This document shows positions 43,488 to 56,900 of a stretch of DNA of 58,370 nucleotides, piece by piece. The notes beneath the pieces are model-generated. The model saw only the letters and a program-made list of their open reading frames with translations, did not search any database and was not told where the DNA came from. A program made the position numbers and the translations under genes. The stretch spans positions 1 to 58,370 of the forward strand of contig WGMA01000008.1 in the NCBI GenBank assembly GCA_016125285.1, read 5' to 3'. Each line of letters opens with the position of its first letter. Position 1 is the stretch's first letter. The DNA comes from Phycisphaera sp. GTDB taxonomy: Bacteria > Planctomycetota > Phycisphaerae > Phycisphaerales > Zrk34.

Positions 43488-44942
43488 ATGCTACGCAACC
43501 GAACCGTGTCCCATGCTGCGCACGTGACAGCCACGCTGCTCGTGGCGTTGTCGACAGCCCTGTTCCTCGCCCCGGGCAACGCCGCTGCTCAGCAGAATCG
43601 CAAGCCCAACCTCGTCTACGTCTTCGCCGATCAGTGGCGCGCCGCGGCCATGGGCTACGCCGGGGACCCCAACGCCCGCACGCCCAACCTCGACAAGCTC
43701 GCGGCGCAGTCGGCCAACTTCACCAACGCCGTGTCGGGCTGCTCGGTCTGCTGTCCGCACCGCGCCTCGCTGCTCACCGGGCAGTTCCCGCTGACCCACG
43801 GCGTGTTCATGAACGACCTGCACCTCAGCGAGGACGCCACGACCATCGCCGAGGTCATGCGCGACGCCGGTTACAACACCGGCTACATCGGCAAGTGGCA
43901 CCTCGACGGCCGCGGCCGCAGCAGCTACATCCCGCCGGAGTCACGCCAGGGATTCGAGTACTGGCGGGTCCTCGAGTGCACGCATAACTACAACCACTCA
44001 CCCTACTACGCCGACGACGACAAGACCAGGCGACTCTGGGAGGGCTACGACGCGTTCGCGCAGACCGACGACGCGATCGGCTACATCAAGGATCACGCCA
44101 AGGCCGACAAGCCGTTCGTGCTGTTCCTGTCGTGGGGCCCGCCGCACAACCCCTACCAGACCGCGCCGAAAGAGTACGTCGACATGTTCGACCCGGCGAA
44201 GCTGACGCTGCGGCCTAACGTCCCGGCCGACGCCGAGGCCGCGACACGCAAAGACCTGGCCGGCTACTACGCCCACTGCGCCGCGCTCGACCACTGCATC
44301 GGCGAACTGCTCAAGACGCTCGACGAGACCGGTATCGCGTCGGACACAATCTTCGTGTTCAGCGCCGACCACGGCGCGATGCTCGGGTCGCAGGCGCAGC
44401 ACCGCAAGCAGAAGCCGTGGGACGAATCGATCCGCGTGCCGCTGCTCGTGCGCTACCCGCGCGCCCTGGGCGAGTCCGGCCGCGAACTCGACGCGCCGAT
44501 CAGCACGCCGGACCTGATGCCGACCCTGCTGGGCCTCGCGGGCATCGGCTGCCCGTCGACCGTCGAGGGCCTCGACTACAGCGGCTACCTCCGCACGGGC
44601 CAGAACCCGCCGAAGGACTACGCGTTGATCGAGTGCCCCGCGCCGTTCGGCGAGTGGGCGCGGACGCGCGGCGGGCGCGAGTACCGCGGCATCCGCACGC
44701 GTCGGTACACCTACGTGCGCGACCTCAACGGGCCCTGGCTGCTGTACGACAACGAGACCGACCCCTACCAGATGCGCAACCTCGTCGACGACGCCGCGAG
44801 CGCCAGCACGAAAGCCGAGCTCGACAAGATGCTCAGCGAGAAGCTGCGCGAGCGGAAGGACGAGTTCCTGCCCGCCGATGAGTACATCAAAAAGTGGGGC
44901 TACAAGGTCGACAAGTCGGGTACGGTCCCGTACACGAACTGA
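43488..44942 (+). CDS. Secreted sulfatase
   Basis: A 484-residue formylglycine-dependent sulfatase without HEAT repeats. Signal peptide (about 1-34, GNAAAQ), metal-site start VYVFADQWR and activation motif C88-C-P-H-R92 in GCSVCCPHRASLLTGQ, with GYIGKWHLDG and VFSADHGAML later. It differs from the two HEAT-bearing sulfatases and belongs to a different subgroup, so probably acts on a different sulfated sugar. AGGAGA lies just before the ATG. It ends 37 bp from the convergent giant surface protein. Confidence 0.94.
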   Translation: MLRNRTVSHAAHVTATLLVALSTALFLAPGNAAAQQNRKPNLVYVFADQWRAAAMGYAGDPNARTPNLDKLAAQSANFTNAVSGCSVCCPHRASLLTGQFPLTHGVFMNDLHLSEDATTIAEVMRDAGYNTGYIGKWHLDGRGRSSYIPPESRQGFEYWRVLECTHNYNHSPYYADDDKTRRLWEGYDAFAQTDDAIGYIKDHAKADKPFVLFLSWGPPHNPYQTAPKEYVDMFDPAKLTLRPNVPADAEAATRKDLAGYYAHCAALDHCIGELLKTLDETGIASDTIFVFSADHGAMLGSQAQHRKQKPWDESIRVPLLVRYPRALGESGRELDAPISTPDLMPTLLGLAGIGCPSTVEGLDYSGYLRTGQNPPKDYALIECPAPFGEWARTRGGREYRGIRTRRYTYVRDLNGPWLLYDNETDPYQMRNLVDDAASASTKAELDKMLSEKLRERKDEFLPADEYIKKWGYKVDKSGTVPYTN

Positions 44943-44979
44943 ACCGACACGTGTTGTCTCCGCCCGCTGAGCCGACCGG

Positions 44980-47900
44980 TTAGATCAGGTCGATGCGGTC
45001 GTTCTTGGCGGTCCTCATCAGGTCGAGCGACTCGGCGAGCACCCAGTTCAGGCCGCCACCGGTCTTGAACAGGTCGACGTCCTCGTCGCCGTGCACGGTG
45101 TCGCCGAGGCCGAGTCGCAGGCTGTTGCCCGGCCCGACGCCGGCCATGAGGTTCGAGATCCGCTGCTCAAAGGAAGCGCCCGGATCGGCCCAAGCGTCGA
45201 GCAACGAGAGCAGCGCGTCGGCGTTGTCGTCGTAGTCGGTCGTGCCGGGGATGAGCAGCGTATCCACCTTGTTGCCGCCGATGCGGTCGGCGCCGTCGCC
45301 GCCGATGAAGATGTTCCGCGATGCGCCGCCGCCGATCAGGTCGACGCCGTCACCGCCCACGATGACGTTGTTGCCCAGCCCGGCCGCGATGCGGTCGTCG
45401 CCGGACCCGCCGAGGACAACGCTCCGACCCAGCACGCTCTTGATGCCGTCGTTGCCGCCCTCGCCGAAGATGCGTGCCTCGCCGACGGTGGTGACGCCGA
45501 TGCGGTCGTCGCCATCGCCGCCGTAGACGGTGACCGGGATGTTGACGTTGCCGAGCTTGACGCCGATCGCGTCGTTGCCCTCCTGGCCGTAGATCACCAC
45601 GCTGGTGACGTCGGTCAGGTCGAACACCGAGATCGACCGCCGCACGACCGGTGACGACAACTGGACCACGATGGTGTTGTTCCGCAGCTTGAGGCCGACG
45701 CCGATCCGGTCGTCGTACTCGCTGCCGCCCACCACGAGCGTCTGGCCACCCTCGCCGTCGGGCTGGATGAACGCCTCGACAACGTCGAGCATCTGCGTCG
45801 CGACGCCCGACGAGCCGTCGTCATCCGTCACCGTCAGCTCGACCATCAGCTGGTCGTTCATGATCGGCGTGAAGGTCAGCGTGTCGCCGGTGCCGGTCGC
45901 GATCACCGAGCCGAGTTCCGACAGCACACGCCACGAGAACGTGTGCGTGTCGAGCGTGCCGACGTCCGCGAACGAAGCGGTGAAGGTGACCTCCTGCCCG
46001 CGGACGGCCACGGTCGGCCCGTCGATGAACGCCTCCGGCACGACGTTGTTGATCGTCACCGATGTCGATCCCGTAACCGACTCGGTGTCGTCGTCCGTCA
46101 CCGTCACCGTGATCGGCACGACGTCGGACTCCGTGAGGCTCACGTCGTCGTCGAGGTAACGGTGCGGCACGGTGAAGTTCCGCACGGCCACCGCGAGGTC
46201 GAGCGTCTCGATCGTGCCGTCGCCCCAGTCGATCGTCACCATGTGCGTGTCGAGCGTGCCGGCGTTCGTGAAGCTGCCCGCGAGCGTCACGTAGTCGTTC
46301 TCATCGATGACCGCCGGCGTGACCAGCAGCGACAGGTTCATCGGGTCGGCGTTCTGCACCGTCACCGACGTCGAAGCCGTGTCGACCGCGCCGTCCTTGT
46401 CGGTCACGGTCAGGTCGACGTTGTACGAATCCTGCGCCGTGCCGGTCGGGTTGTCGTCGGCGTACACGTGGCCGGCGGCGAAGCTGACCTCGCCCGCCGC
46501 GAGATCGATCGTGTCGACCGTGCCGTCACCCCAGTCGATGACCAGCTCGTGCGTGTCGGTGACGCCGGGGTCGGCGACCGTGCCCGACAGCGTGACCGTG
46601 TTGCCCTCGATCACCGGAGACGGATCGAACGCGAGGTTGCCGATCGTCGGCGCGACGTTGTTGACGACCAGGTCGAAGGTGACGGTATCGACGCCGCCGT
46701 TGCCGTCGTCGGCGGTGATCGTCACGGTCTGAGAGTCGCTCGGACCGTCGCCCGCGTTGAACGACCACGACCAGTTGCCGCTGTTGTCCGGGTCCTGCAC
46801 GATCGTGCCGACCGACGCCGAGACGATCACGTCGTCGCTGAGATCGAGGTCATCGAACGTGCCGCCGTTCGTCGCGACCACGCCCTCGTCGACCTCGATC
46901 GAATTGCTGTTGATGGTGAGCTCCGGCTCGTCGTTGACGCCGTTGACGGTGATCGTGACCACCGCCGCGTCCATGCCGCCGTTCCCGTCGCTGACCTCGT
47001 AGCTGAACGTCTGCACGCTCACCTCGCCGGCGGCGAGGAAGTCGAGGTCGCCGTCGGGCGAGTAGGTGAAGCTGCCGTTGGGGTTCAGCGACACCGACCC
47101 GAGCGTCGGCCCGGCGAGCACCGCCGCGGTCAGCGTGTCGCCGTCCACGTCGCTGTCGTTGTCGAGCACGTTGCCTGCGATGTCCGTGTCCTCGTCGGTG
47201 GTGTAGTTGTCGTCGACGGCCACCGGCGAGTCGTTGATCGGGATGACGCTGATGCTGACCGTCGCCGTCGCCGACACGCCGCCGAGATTGTCGGTGACGT
47301 TGTACGTGAAGCTGTCGGGGCCGTTGTAGTCCTGCGCCCCGCGGTAGCTGAACGTGCCGTCGGGGTTGAAGGTGAACGTCGAGGCGTGCGACGGGCCGGA
47401 CACCAGCGTCGCGAACAGCGGCGTGTTGTTCTCGCTGGGGGCGCCGCCGTGGCTGTCGGAGTCGTTCAGCAGGACGGACGCGGCGTTGAGCGTCGTGTCC
47501 TCGTTGATGCTGTAGTTGTCGTTCGCAACGTCGGGCACGTCGTTGATCGAGTTGACGGTAACCGTCACGGTGCCGGCGCCGAACCCGCCGTTGCCGTCGC
47601 CGACCGTGTAGGTAAAGGTGTCCGTGCCGTTGAAGTTGAGCGCCGGCGTGTAGGTGATCAGGCCGTTGAGCAGGCTGACCATGCCGCCCTCAGCGCTGTT
47701 GATGCTGACGCCGACGATGGTCAGCACGTCGCCATCGACGTCGATGTCGTTGCCGGAGAACTCCGACGCGGCGATGACGATCGTCGTGTCCTCGTCGGTC
47801 TGCGCCGTGTCGGGCACGCCGATCGGGTCGTCGTTGATCGGGTTGACCGTGATGGTGACCGTAGCGGGCGCCGAGATGCCGCCGAGCGTATCGACGGCGC

Positions 47901-50900
47901 GGTAGGTAAAGGTGTCGACGCCGTTGAAGTCCGCCGCGGGCGTGTAGGTGAACGTGCCATCGGCGCCGAGCACAAAGGCCGAGGCGTGCGACGGGCCGCT
48001 GTTGAGCGACGCGATCATCGGGTTGTTGTTCTCGTTGGGCGCCCCGCCGTGAGCGTCGGAGTCGTTCGCCAGCACGGTCGTCGCCACGAGCGTGTTGTCC
48101 TCGTTGACGTTGTACACGTCGTCGAACACGACCGGCACGTCGTTGACCGACACGACGTTGATCGTGACGACCGCCGTGTCGGACGCGCCGTTGCCGTCCT
48201 CGATCGTGTAGGTGAACGAGTCGGGGCCGTTGTAGTCGGCCGCGGGCGTATAGGTGATCACGCCGTTGATCAGGTCGACCGTGCCGCCCTGCAGCGACAC
48301 CGCGTCGACGGCGGAAACGTACACGAGGTCGCCGTCGACGTCCGTATCGTTGAACAACACCACGGCCGTCGAGACGGTCAGCGTGGTGTCCTCCACTGCG
48401 CCGAGCGCGTCGTCCACGGCGACCGGCGCGTCATTGACCGCGTTGACGGTGATCGACACCGTCGCGGTCGACGACACGGCGCCGAGGCTGTCCTGCACGC
48501 GGTACGTGAAGCTGTCCGGGCCGTTGTAGTTCGCCGCCGGCGTGTAGGTGAACGTGCCGTCGGCGTTGAGCACGAACGCACCGGCGTGCGCCGGCGCGGT
48601 CTCGAGCAGGACCGTAAGCGGCAGGTTGTTTTCGCTCGGCGCCCCGCCGTGCACGTCGGAGTCGTTGGCCAGCACCGACGAGCCGTTGAGCGTCGTGTCC
48701 TCGTTGGTCGAGTAGACGTCGTTGGTCGCGACCGGCGCGTCGTTGATCGAGTTGACGAGCACGGTGACCGTCTCGATGTCGCTGCCGCCGTGGCCGTCGC
48801 TGATCGTGTAGGTGAACGTGTCGGTGCCGTTGAAGTTCGTCGCGGGCGTGTAGGTGACAATGCCGCTGTTGAGCACGACCGTGCCCGCCTGCGCCGTGAC
48901 GCCCGAGACGCTCACGACGCTCAGCACGTCGCCGTCCACGTCGACGTCGTTGAGCAGCAGCGACGAGGCCGTGAAGCTGACCGGCGTGTCCTCGTTCGTG
49001 ATGTACGCGTCGGGCGCGGCCACCGGGGCGTCGTTGATCGGGTTGACCGTGATCGTCACCGTCACGGTGTTCGACACGCCGCCGAGGCTGTCGACCGCGT
49101 GGTAAGTGAAGCTGGTCGAGCCGAAGAAGTCCATCGCCGGCGTGTAGCTGAACGTGCCGTCCGCGTTGAACGTGAACGCCGAGGCGTTCGCCGGGCCGGA
49201 GTCCAGCACGGCCGTCAGCGGCGTGTTGTTCTCGCTCGGCGCCGAGGCGTGCGAGTCGGAGTCGTTGGTCAGCACCGACGAGCCGTTGAGCGTCGTGTCC
49301 TCGTTGACCGAGTACGTGTCGGCGAACGCGATCGGCGCGTCGTTGACCGAATTGACGTTGATCGTGACCGTCGCGATGTCAGCGGCGCCGTGGCCGTCGT
49401 CGATCATGTAGGTGAACGTGTCGACGCCGTTGAAGTTCGCCGCGGGCGTGTAGGTGATGACGCCGACTCCCACCGTGATCACGCCGCCGTTGGCGCTGGC
49501 GCCGCTGATGCCCGAGACGTTCAGCGTGTCGCCGTCCGGGTCGGTGTCGTTGGCCAGCAGCGCCGAGAGCGCGAAGATCACCGGCGTGTCTTCGTTGGTG
49601 GTCGTCACGTCGTCGCCGGCGATCGGCGTATCGTTGACGGGGTTGACGGTGATGCTGACCGTCGCGACGCTCGACACGCCGCCCAACGCGTCGGTGACCT
49701 GGTACGTGAAGCTGTCCGACCCGAAGTAGTTCGCCGTCGGCGTGTAGACGAAGGTGCCGTCGTTGTTGAGGATGAACACCTGCGCGTGGCTCGGGCCGGT
49801 CACGATGGCCGGCGTCAGCGGCGTGTTGTTCTCGCTCGGCGCCCCGCCGTGCGCGTCGTTGTCATTCAGCAGGATCGAGTACGCGTTGAGCGTGTTGTCC
49901 TCGTCGATCGTGTAGGCGTCGTTGGTGACGATCGGCACGTCGTTGACGGAGATGACGTTGATCGACACCGTGCCGATGTCCGTGCCGCCGTTGCCGTCAG
50001 AGATCGTGTAGGTGAACGTGTCGACGCCGTTGAAGTTCGGCGCCGGCGTGTAGGTGACGATGCCGGCGTTGAGCACGACCGTGCCGCCCTGCGAACCGAC
50101 GCCGTCGATCGCCGACAGCGTGATCGGGTCGCCGTCGGCGTCGGTGTCGTTGACCAGCAGCGAAGCGACGGTGAAGCTGATCGGCGTGTCCTCGTTGGTC
50201 GCCTGCAGATCGTCGACCGCGATCGGCGCGTCGTTGTTCGCGTTGACGACGATCGTCACCGTCGCCGTGGCCGACATCCCGCCCAGGCTGTCGTCGACCC
50301 GGTACGTGAACGTGTCGACGCCGGCGAAGTTCAGCACCGGCGTGTACGTGAACGTGCCGTCGGCGTTGAACGTGAAGGACTGCGCATTGCTCGGCGGCGT
50401 CAGCAGCACCGGCGTCAGCGGCGTGTTGTTCTCGCTGGGCGCGCTGCCGTGCGAGTCCGAATCGTTCAGCAGCACCGAGATGCCGTTAAGCGTCGTGTCC
50501 TCCGCGACGTTGTAGAAGTCGTCCGCGACCACCGGCACGTCGTTGATCGAGTTGACCGTCACCGTCACCGTCGCGGCGTTCGATCCGCCGTTGCCGTCGC
50601 TGACGACGTAGGTGAACGTCTCGACGCCGTTGAAGTCCTGCGCCGGGCTGTACGTCACGATGCCGTTGAGCAGGCTGATCGTGCCGCCCTGCGAGCCGTT
50701 CGCGCTGAGGGCGATGAGCGTCAGCGCGTCGCCGTCGCCGTCGGTGTCGTTCGCCAGCAGCGACGCCAGCGTGACGCTGATCGGCGTGTCCTCGTTCGTC
50801 GACAGGAAGTCGTCGCCCGGCATCGGCACGTCGTTGAGCGGGTTGACGGTGATCGTCACCGTCGCGGTGTTGGAGATCCCGCCGAGGCTGTCGACCGTCT

Positions 50901-53900
50901 CGTAGGTGAACGTGTCGGCGCCGTTGAAATTGAGGATCGGCACGTAGGTAAAGGTGCCGTCGGCGTTGAATGTGAACGACTGGGCGTTCGCCGGACCGGC
51001 CACGAGCTGCGCGGTCAGCGGCGTGTTGTCCTCGCTGGGCGCCCCGCCGTGCGCATCCGAATCGTTGACCAGCACGGTCGAGCCGTTGAGCGTGTCGTCC
51101 TCGTTCATCGTGTACGTGTCGTTCTGAGCGACGGGCGGATCGTTGACCGAGACGACGGTAATCGTCACCGTGGCCGTGTCCACACCGCCGTTGCCGTCGT
51201 CGACGACGTACGTGAACGTGTCCACGCCGTTGTAATCCGCGGAGGGCGTATACGTGATGATGCCACTCGACAGCGCCACCGTGCCACCCGCCGCGCTGGT
51301 CGGATCGACGCTGGCGACAACCAGAAGGTCGCCATCGACGTCTGTATCGTTCCCAACCAGAACGGTCGAGTTGAAGACAATCGGCGTGTCCTCGATGGCT
51401 GTCAACGAGTCGTCACCGGCGACCGGATCGTCGTTGACCGGATTGACCGTGATCGTCACCGTCACCGTGTCATCGCCGCCGTCGCTGTCACGAACCACAT
51501 AGTCAAAGCTGTCTGTGCCGAAGAAATCCATCGGCGGCGTGTAGGTGAACAGGTTGCCGGAACGCGAAATCGTGCCGCCGTGCAGACTCGTCGTCGCAAA
51601 GTTGGGAATAGCGAACGAACCAGGCTCCGTATCCGTGTCGTTCGCTGTCAGGTCGAAGAGCGAAATGGTCAACGGCGTGTCTTCGTTCGTCGTATAAGCG
51701 TCGTCGCCTCCCACCGGCAGGTCGTTCACACTCAGCACCGTCACCGTCACGGTCGCTGTGTCGATGCCGCCATGACCGTCGCTGATCGTGTACGTGAACG
51801 AGTCCGTTCCGTTGAAGTCAGCGAAGGGCGTGTAGAGGATGTTGCCGTTGGCCAGGTTCAGCGTGCCGCCCTGCGCGCTGGGCGACGAGACGTTCACGAT
51901 CGTCAGGGTGTCGAGGTCGACGTCGGTGTCGTTGGCCAGCAGTGTCGCGGCGCTGATCGACAGCGGTGTGTCCTCCGGCGTCGCCACCGCGTCGTCGTTC
52001 GCCACCGGCAGGTCATTGACCGACGCGACCGTCACGGTCACCGTCGCCGTGTCGACGCCGCCGGCGCCGTCGCTGATGTCGTAGGTGAACACGTCGGTGC
52101 CGAAGAAGTTCAGCGGCGGCGTGTACGTCACAACGCCCAGGTTCAGCGTGACCGTGCCGCCCTGGAGGCTCGGCGTGCTCACGCCGGTCACCGTCAACGG
52201 GTCACCGTCGACGTCCGAGTCGTTCGCCAGCAGGGTCCCCGCGGCGATATTCAGCGGGGTGTCTTCATTCGTCGACGCCGTGTCGTCCTGCGCCACCGGG
52301 TCGTCGTTGACCGAGTTGACCGTCACGACCACGGTCGCCGTTGCCGTGCCACCGTTGCCGTCGCTGATCGTGTAGCTGAACGCGTCGGAGCCGTTGAAAT
52401 TCAGCGGTGGGGTATACGTGATCGTGCTGCCGGACAGCAGGATCGTGCCGCCCTGCGAGCTGAACGCGTCGGTCGCGATTACCGTCAGCGCGTCGCCGTC
52501 GATGTCCGTGTCGTTCGCCGTCAGGTCCGACGACGGGAACGCCAGCGGCACGTCCTCGTCGGTCACCACCGCGTCGTCGACCGCCACCGGGTCGTCGTTG
52601 ACGGGGCGGACCGACACGGTGACCGTGCCGGTGTCCGTGCCGCCGTTGCCGTCGCTGATGTCGTAAGTGAAGGTATCGGTGCCGTTGAAGTCCGCCGGCG
52701 GGGTGTAGGTGATCACGCCGCCGGACCGCCCCACCGTGCCGCCCATCGCGCTCATCGCGCTCACGCCCGTGATCGTCAGCGTGTCGCCGTCCACGTCCGT
52801 GTCGTTGGCAAGCAGCGCCGACTCGGCGATATCGACCGGCGTGTCCTCGTTCGTCGCCACCGCGTCGGGATTCGCCACCGGAGCGTCGTTGGCCGGCAGC
52901 ACCGTCACGGTGACCGTCGCCGTGTCCGTCAGCGTGCCGTCGGTGATCGTGTAGGTGAACGTGTCGGTGCCGAAGAAGTCCGCCGCGGGCGTGTAGGTCA
53001 CGTTGCCGCCGCCCAGCACGACCGTGCCGCCGTTCGCGCTGACCGGGCTGACCACCAGGATCGACAGCATGTCCATGTCCACGTCGAAGTCATTAACCAG
53101 CAGGTCCGTATCGGCGATGACCAGCGGCGTGTCCTCATCAGTCAACACCGCGTCGTCCGTCGCCACCGGAGCGTCGTTGACCGCGATGACCGTGATCGTC
53201 ACCGTCGCCGGCAAGGATGTGGCTGTGCCGTCACTGACCGTGTAGGTGAACGTGTCGACGCCGTTGAAGTCGGCCAGGGGTACGTACGTCACCACGCCGC
53301 CCGCAAACGACACCGAACCGCCCATCGCGCTGGTGCTGTCCACGTTGTCGATGACGAGCGTGTCGCCATCGATGTCCATATCGTTGGCCAGCAGGACCGA
53401 GCCCGCGAGGTTCAGCGGCGTATCCTCGTTCGTCACGGACGCGTCGTCGACCGCGATCGGGTCGTCGTTGACCGGGTTGACCGTCACCGTCACCACCGCG
53501 GTGTCGAAGCCGCCGTTGCCGTCAGAGACCACGTACGTGAACGAGTCCGTGCCGTTGAAGTCCGCCGGGGGCGTGTAAGTTACATCCACGCCGGCGTTGA
53601 GCACCACCGTGCCGCCCTGCGCGCTGTTCGGGCTTACCGACGAGATGGAAAGCGTGTCGCCCTCGGCATCCGTGTCATTCGAAAGCAGCGTCGCCTCGGC
53701 GATATTGACCGGCGTGTCTTCGTCAGTGGTCGCCACGTCGTCACCCGCGACCGGCGGATCGTTGATCGGATCGACCGTGATCAACACCGTCGCCACCGCG
53801 GAGATGCCGCCGAGGCTGTCGACCACTCGATACGTAAACGCGTCGGGGCCGTTGTAATTCAACGCCGGCGTGTAGCTGAACGTGCCGTCGGCGTTGAGCG

Positions 53901-56900
53901 TGAACGACGCGGCGTTGCTCGGGTTGGTCACCAGCGAGACCGTCAGCGGCGTGTTGTTCTCGGTCGTGTCTCCGACGAACAGGTGCAGGTCGTCGTCGTT
54001 GATCAGCACCGTCACGGCGTTGAGCGTCGTGTCCTCGTTGACGCTGTACGCGTCGTCCACCGCGGTCGGCGCGTCGTTGATCGGATTGACCGTCACGGTC
54101 ACCGTCGCGGTGCTCACGCCGCCGTTGCCGTCGTCGATGGTGTAGGAAAACGTGTCCGTGCCGTTGAAGTCGGCATCGGGCGTATAGGTCACGATGCCGG
54201 CGCCGAGCACCGGCGTGCCGTTCGAACCGCCGGCGACACCCGTGATGATCAGCCCGTCACCGTCGGGGTCCGTGTCGTTAGCCAGCAGGGTCGCCCAGTC
54301 GATGATCACGGCGTTGTCTTCGTCGGTCGACACCGCATCGTTGTTCGCCACGGGATTGTCGTTCGTCGGATCGACGACGATCGTCACCGTCGCGACGTTC
54401 GACACGCCGCCCCGCGAGTCGGTCACGGTGTACTGGAACGTGTCCACGCCGGAGAAGTCCGCCGTCGGCGTGTACGTGAACGTGCCGTTGGGGCCCAGCG
54501 CAAACACCATCGCGTTGGACGGCGGGGTGACGATCGTGATCGACACCGGCGTGTTGTCCTCGTCCGGCGCGCCGCCGTGCGTGTCGTCGTCGTTGAACAG
54601 GAAGCCGTTGGCGAACGGCGTGGCGTTGAGCGTGGTGTCCTCGTTGACGAAGTACAGGTCGTCGACGGCAACCGGCGCATCGTTGATCGAGTTGACCGTG
54701 ATGTTGACCGTCGCTGTGGATGTGTCTGTGCCGTCGCTGATCGTGTAGTCGAACGACGCGAGGCCGCCGACGATGTTGAAGTCCGGGTCGGGCGTGAACG
54801 TGATCAGGCCGGCGCTGAGGCCGACCGTGCCGTTGACCGCGTTGAAGACCGACTGCACCGTCAGCGGGTCGTTCTCGGGGTCGGTGTCGTTGACCAGCAG
54901 CGACGACGCGGCGAGCACCAGCGGCGTGTCCTCGTCGGTCGACGCCGTATCGTCCACCGCTGTCGGCGCGTCATTGACCGGGCCTACCGTGATCGTCACC
55001 GTCGCGATGTTCGACAGCGCGCCCAGGGAGTCGACCGCCCGGTAGGTGAACGTATCGGTGCCGTTGAAGTTGGCGTTCGGCGTGTAGGTGAAGCCGCCGG
55101 GCCCGAAGCCCGGGGCCAACGTGCCGTTGGACGTCGGCGTCACGACCACATACGACAGCGGCGTGTTGTTCTCGTCCGGGGCGCCGCCGTGCGCGTCCGA
55201 GTCGTTGGCGAGGATGCCCGTGCCAGGCGCGAAGGGGCTCAGCACCGTGTCCTCGGGCGTGGTGTAGGCGTCGTCGTTCGCCACCGGCGCGTCGTTGACC
55301 GAGGTGACCATGACGCTCACCGTGGCGACGTTCGACAGGGCGCCCGTGGTGTCGCGGGCCTGATACTGGAACGACGCGGCGCCGCCGACGTCGTTGAAGT
55401 CGGGATCGGGAGTGAATGTGATCACGCCGCCGGTAAAGTTTACCGTGCCGTGGACCGCGTTGAATACGGAATCGATTGTCAGGGTGTCGCCGTCGGGATC
55501 GGTATCGTTCGACAGCAGCACGCTGGGCCCGACGACCACCGGCGTGTCCTCGGCCGTCGTCAGCGTGTCGGGGTTCGCCGTGGGCGCGTCGTTAAGGTTG
55601 TTGACCGTCACGGTCACGATCGCCGAGTCCGTCGAGTTCGCCGCGCCGCTGCCGTCGTCGATCGTGTAACTGAACGTGTCGGTACCAACAAAGCCCGCGG
55701 CCGGGGTGTACTCGACATTCAGGCCGTTGATCGCCACCGTGCCGCCGTTGGCGCTGGGATCGCTCACCGCGATAAGCGACAGGATGTCGCCCACGTCGGC
55801 GTCCGAGTCGTCGCCGAGCAGCGTGGCGATCGGGATGTTGATCATCGTGTCCTGGTTGGTGGATGCGATGTTGTCGGTCGCCACCGGTCGGTCGTTGACC
55901 GAGTTGACGGTGATGTTGACTGTGGCGCTGGAGAACGCGCCATTGCCGTCGGTGATCGTGTAGGTAAACGAATCCGGGCCGTTGTAGTTCGCCACCGGCG
56001 TGTAGGTGATCACGCCGGCGACGAAGCTGACCGTGCCGCCCGCCGCGCTCGGCGACGAGACGTTGGTGATCGTCAGCGTGTCGCCATCCGCGTCGGTGTC
56101 GTTGGCCAGCAGCGTGCCCGCCGCGATCGACAGCGGCGTGTCCTCGTCCGTGACGGCTGCGTCGTCATTCGCCACCGGCACGTCGTTGACGTCCGCGACC
56201 GTCACCGTCACCACGCCGTCCACCGTCACCGTGCCGTCGCTCACCTGGTAGTTGAACGTGTCCGTGCCGCTGAACCCGGCCGGGGGGACGTACATGAAGC
56301 CGCCGCCACCGGGAATGACGGCGCCGCCGTTGGCGCTGAACGCGTTGGCGCCGATCATAATCAACACGTCGCCGTCGGCGTCGGTGTCATTGGCCAACAG
56401 CGTGCCATTCGCGATGAACAGGGTCGTATCCTCGTTCGTCGAGAAAGCGTCCGGCCCGGGCACCGGCGGGTCGTTGATCGACACGACGTTGATCATCACC
56501 GTCGCCGTGTCCGTGCCGCCCTGCCCGTCGCTCAGCACGTAAGTGAACGTATCGGCGCCGTTGAAGTTCGCGGCCGGCGTGTAGGTCACCGTCGGGCCCG
56601 CCAGCGACACCGTGCCGCCGTTGGCGCTGACGGCCGAAACGCTCAGCACGCTCAGCGTGCCGCCATCCGCATCGCTGTCGTTGTTCAACAACTGCGTCGT
56701 GGTATCAAGGTTGATCGCCGTGTCTTCGTTCGTGTTGTACGGCCCGTCGTCCACCGCGACAGGCGGGTCGTTCACCGGCACCACGTTCACGTTGACCGTC
56801 ACCATCACCGTCACCGTGCCGTCGAACAGGTCATACGTGAACGAGTCGGCGCCGTTGAAGTTCGCCGGCGGCGTATACGTCACCACGTTGGCCACCAGCG

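Noticed and set aside
44943-44979. Possible terminator hairpin between the third sulfatase and the giant protein gene
   Set aside because: The CGACACGTGTTGTC segment is only an imperfect palindrome and has no U-run.
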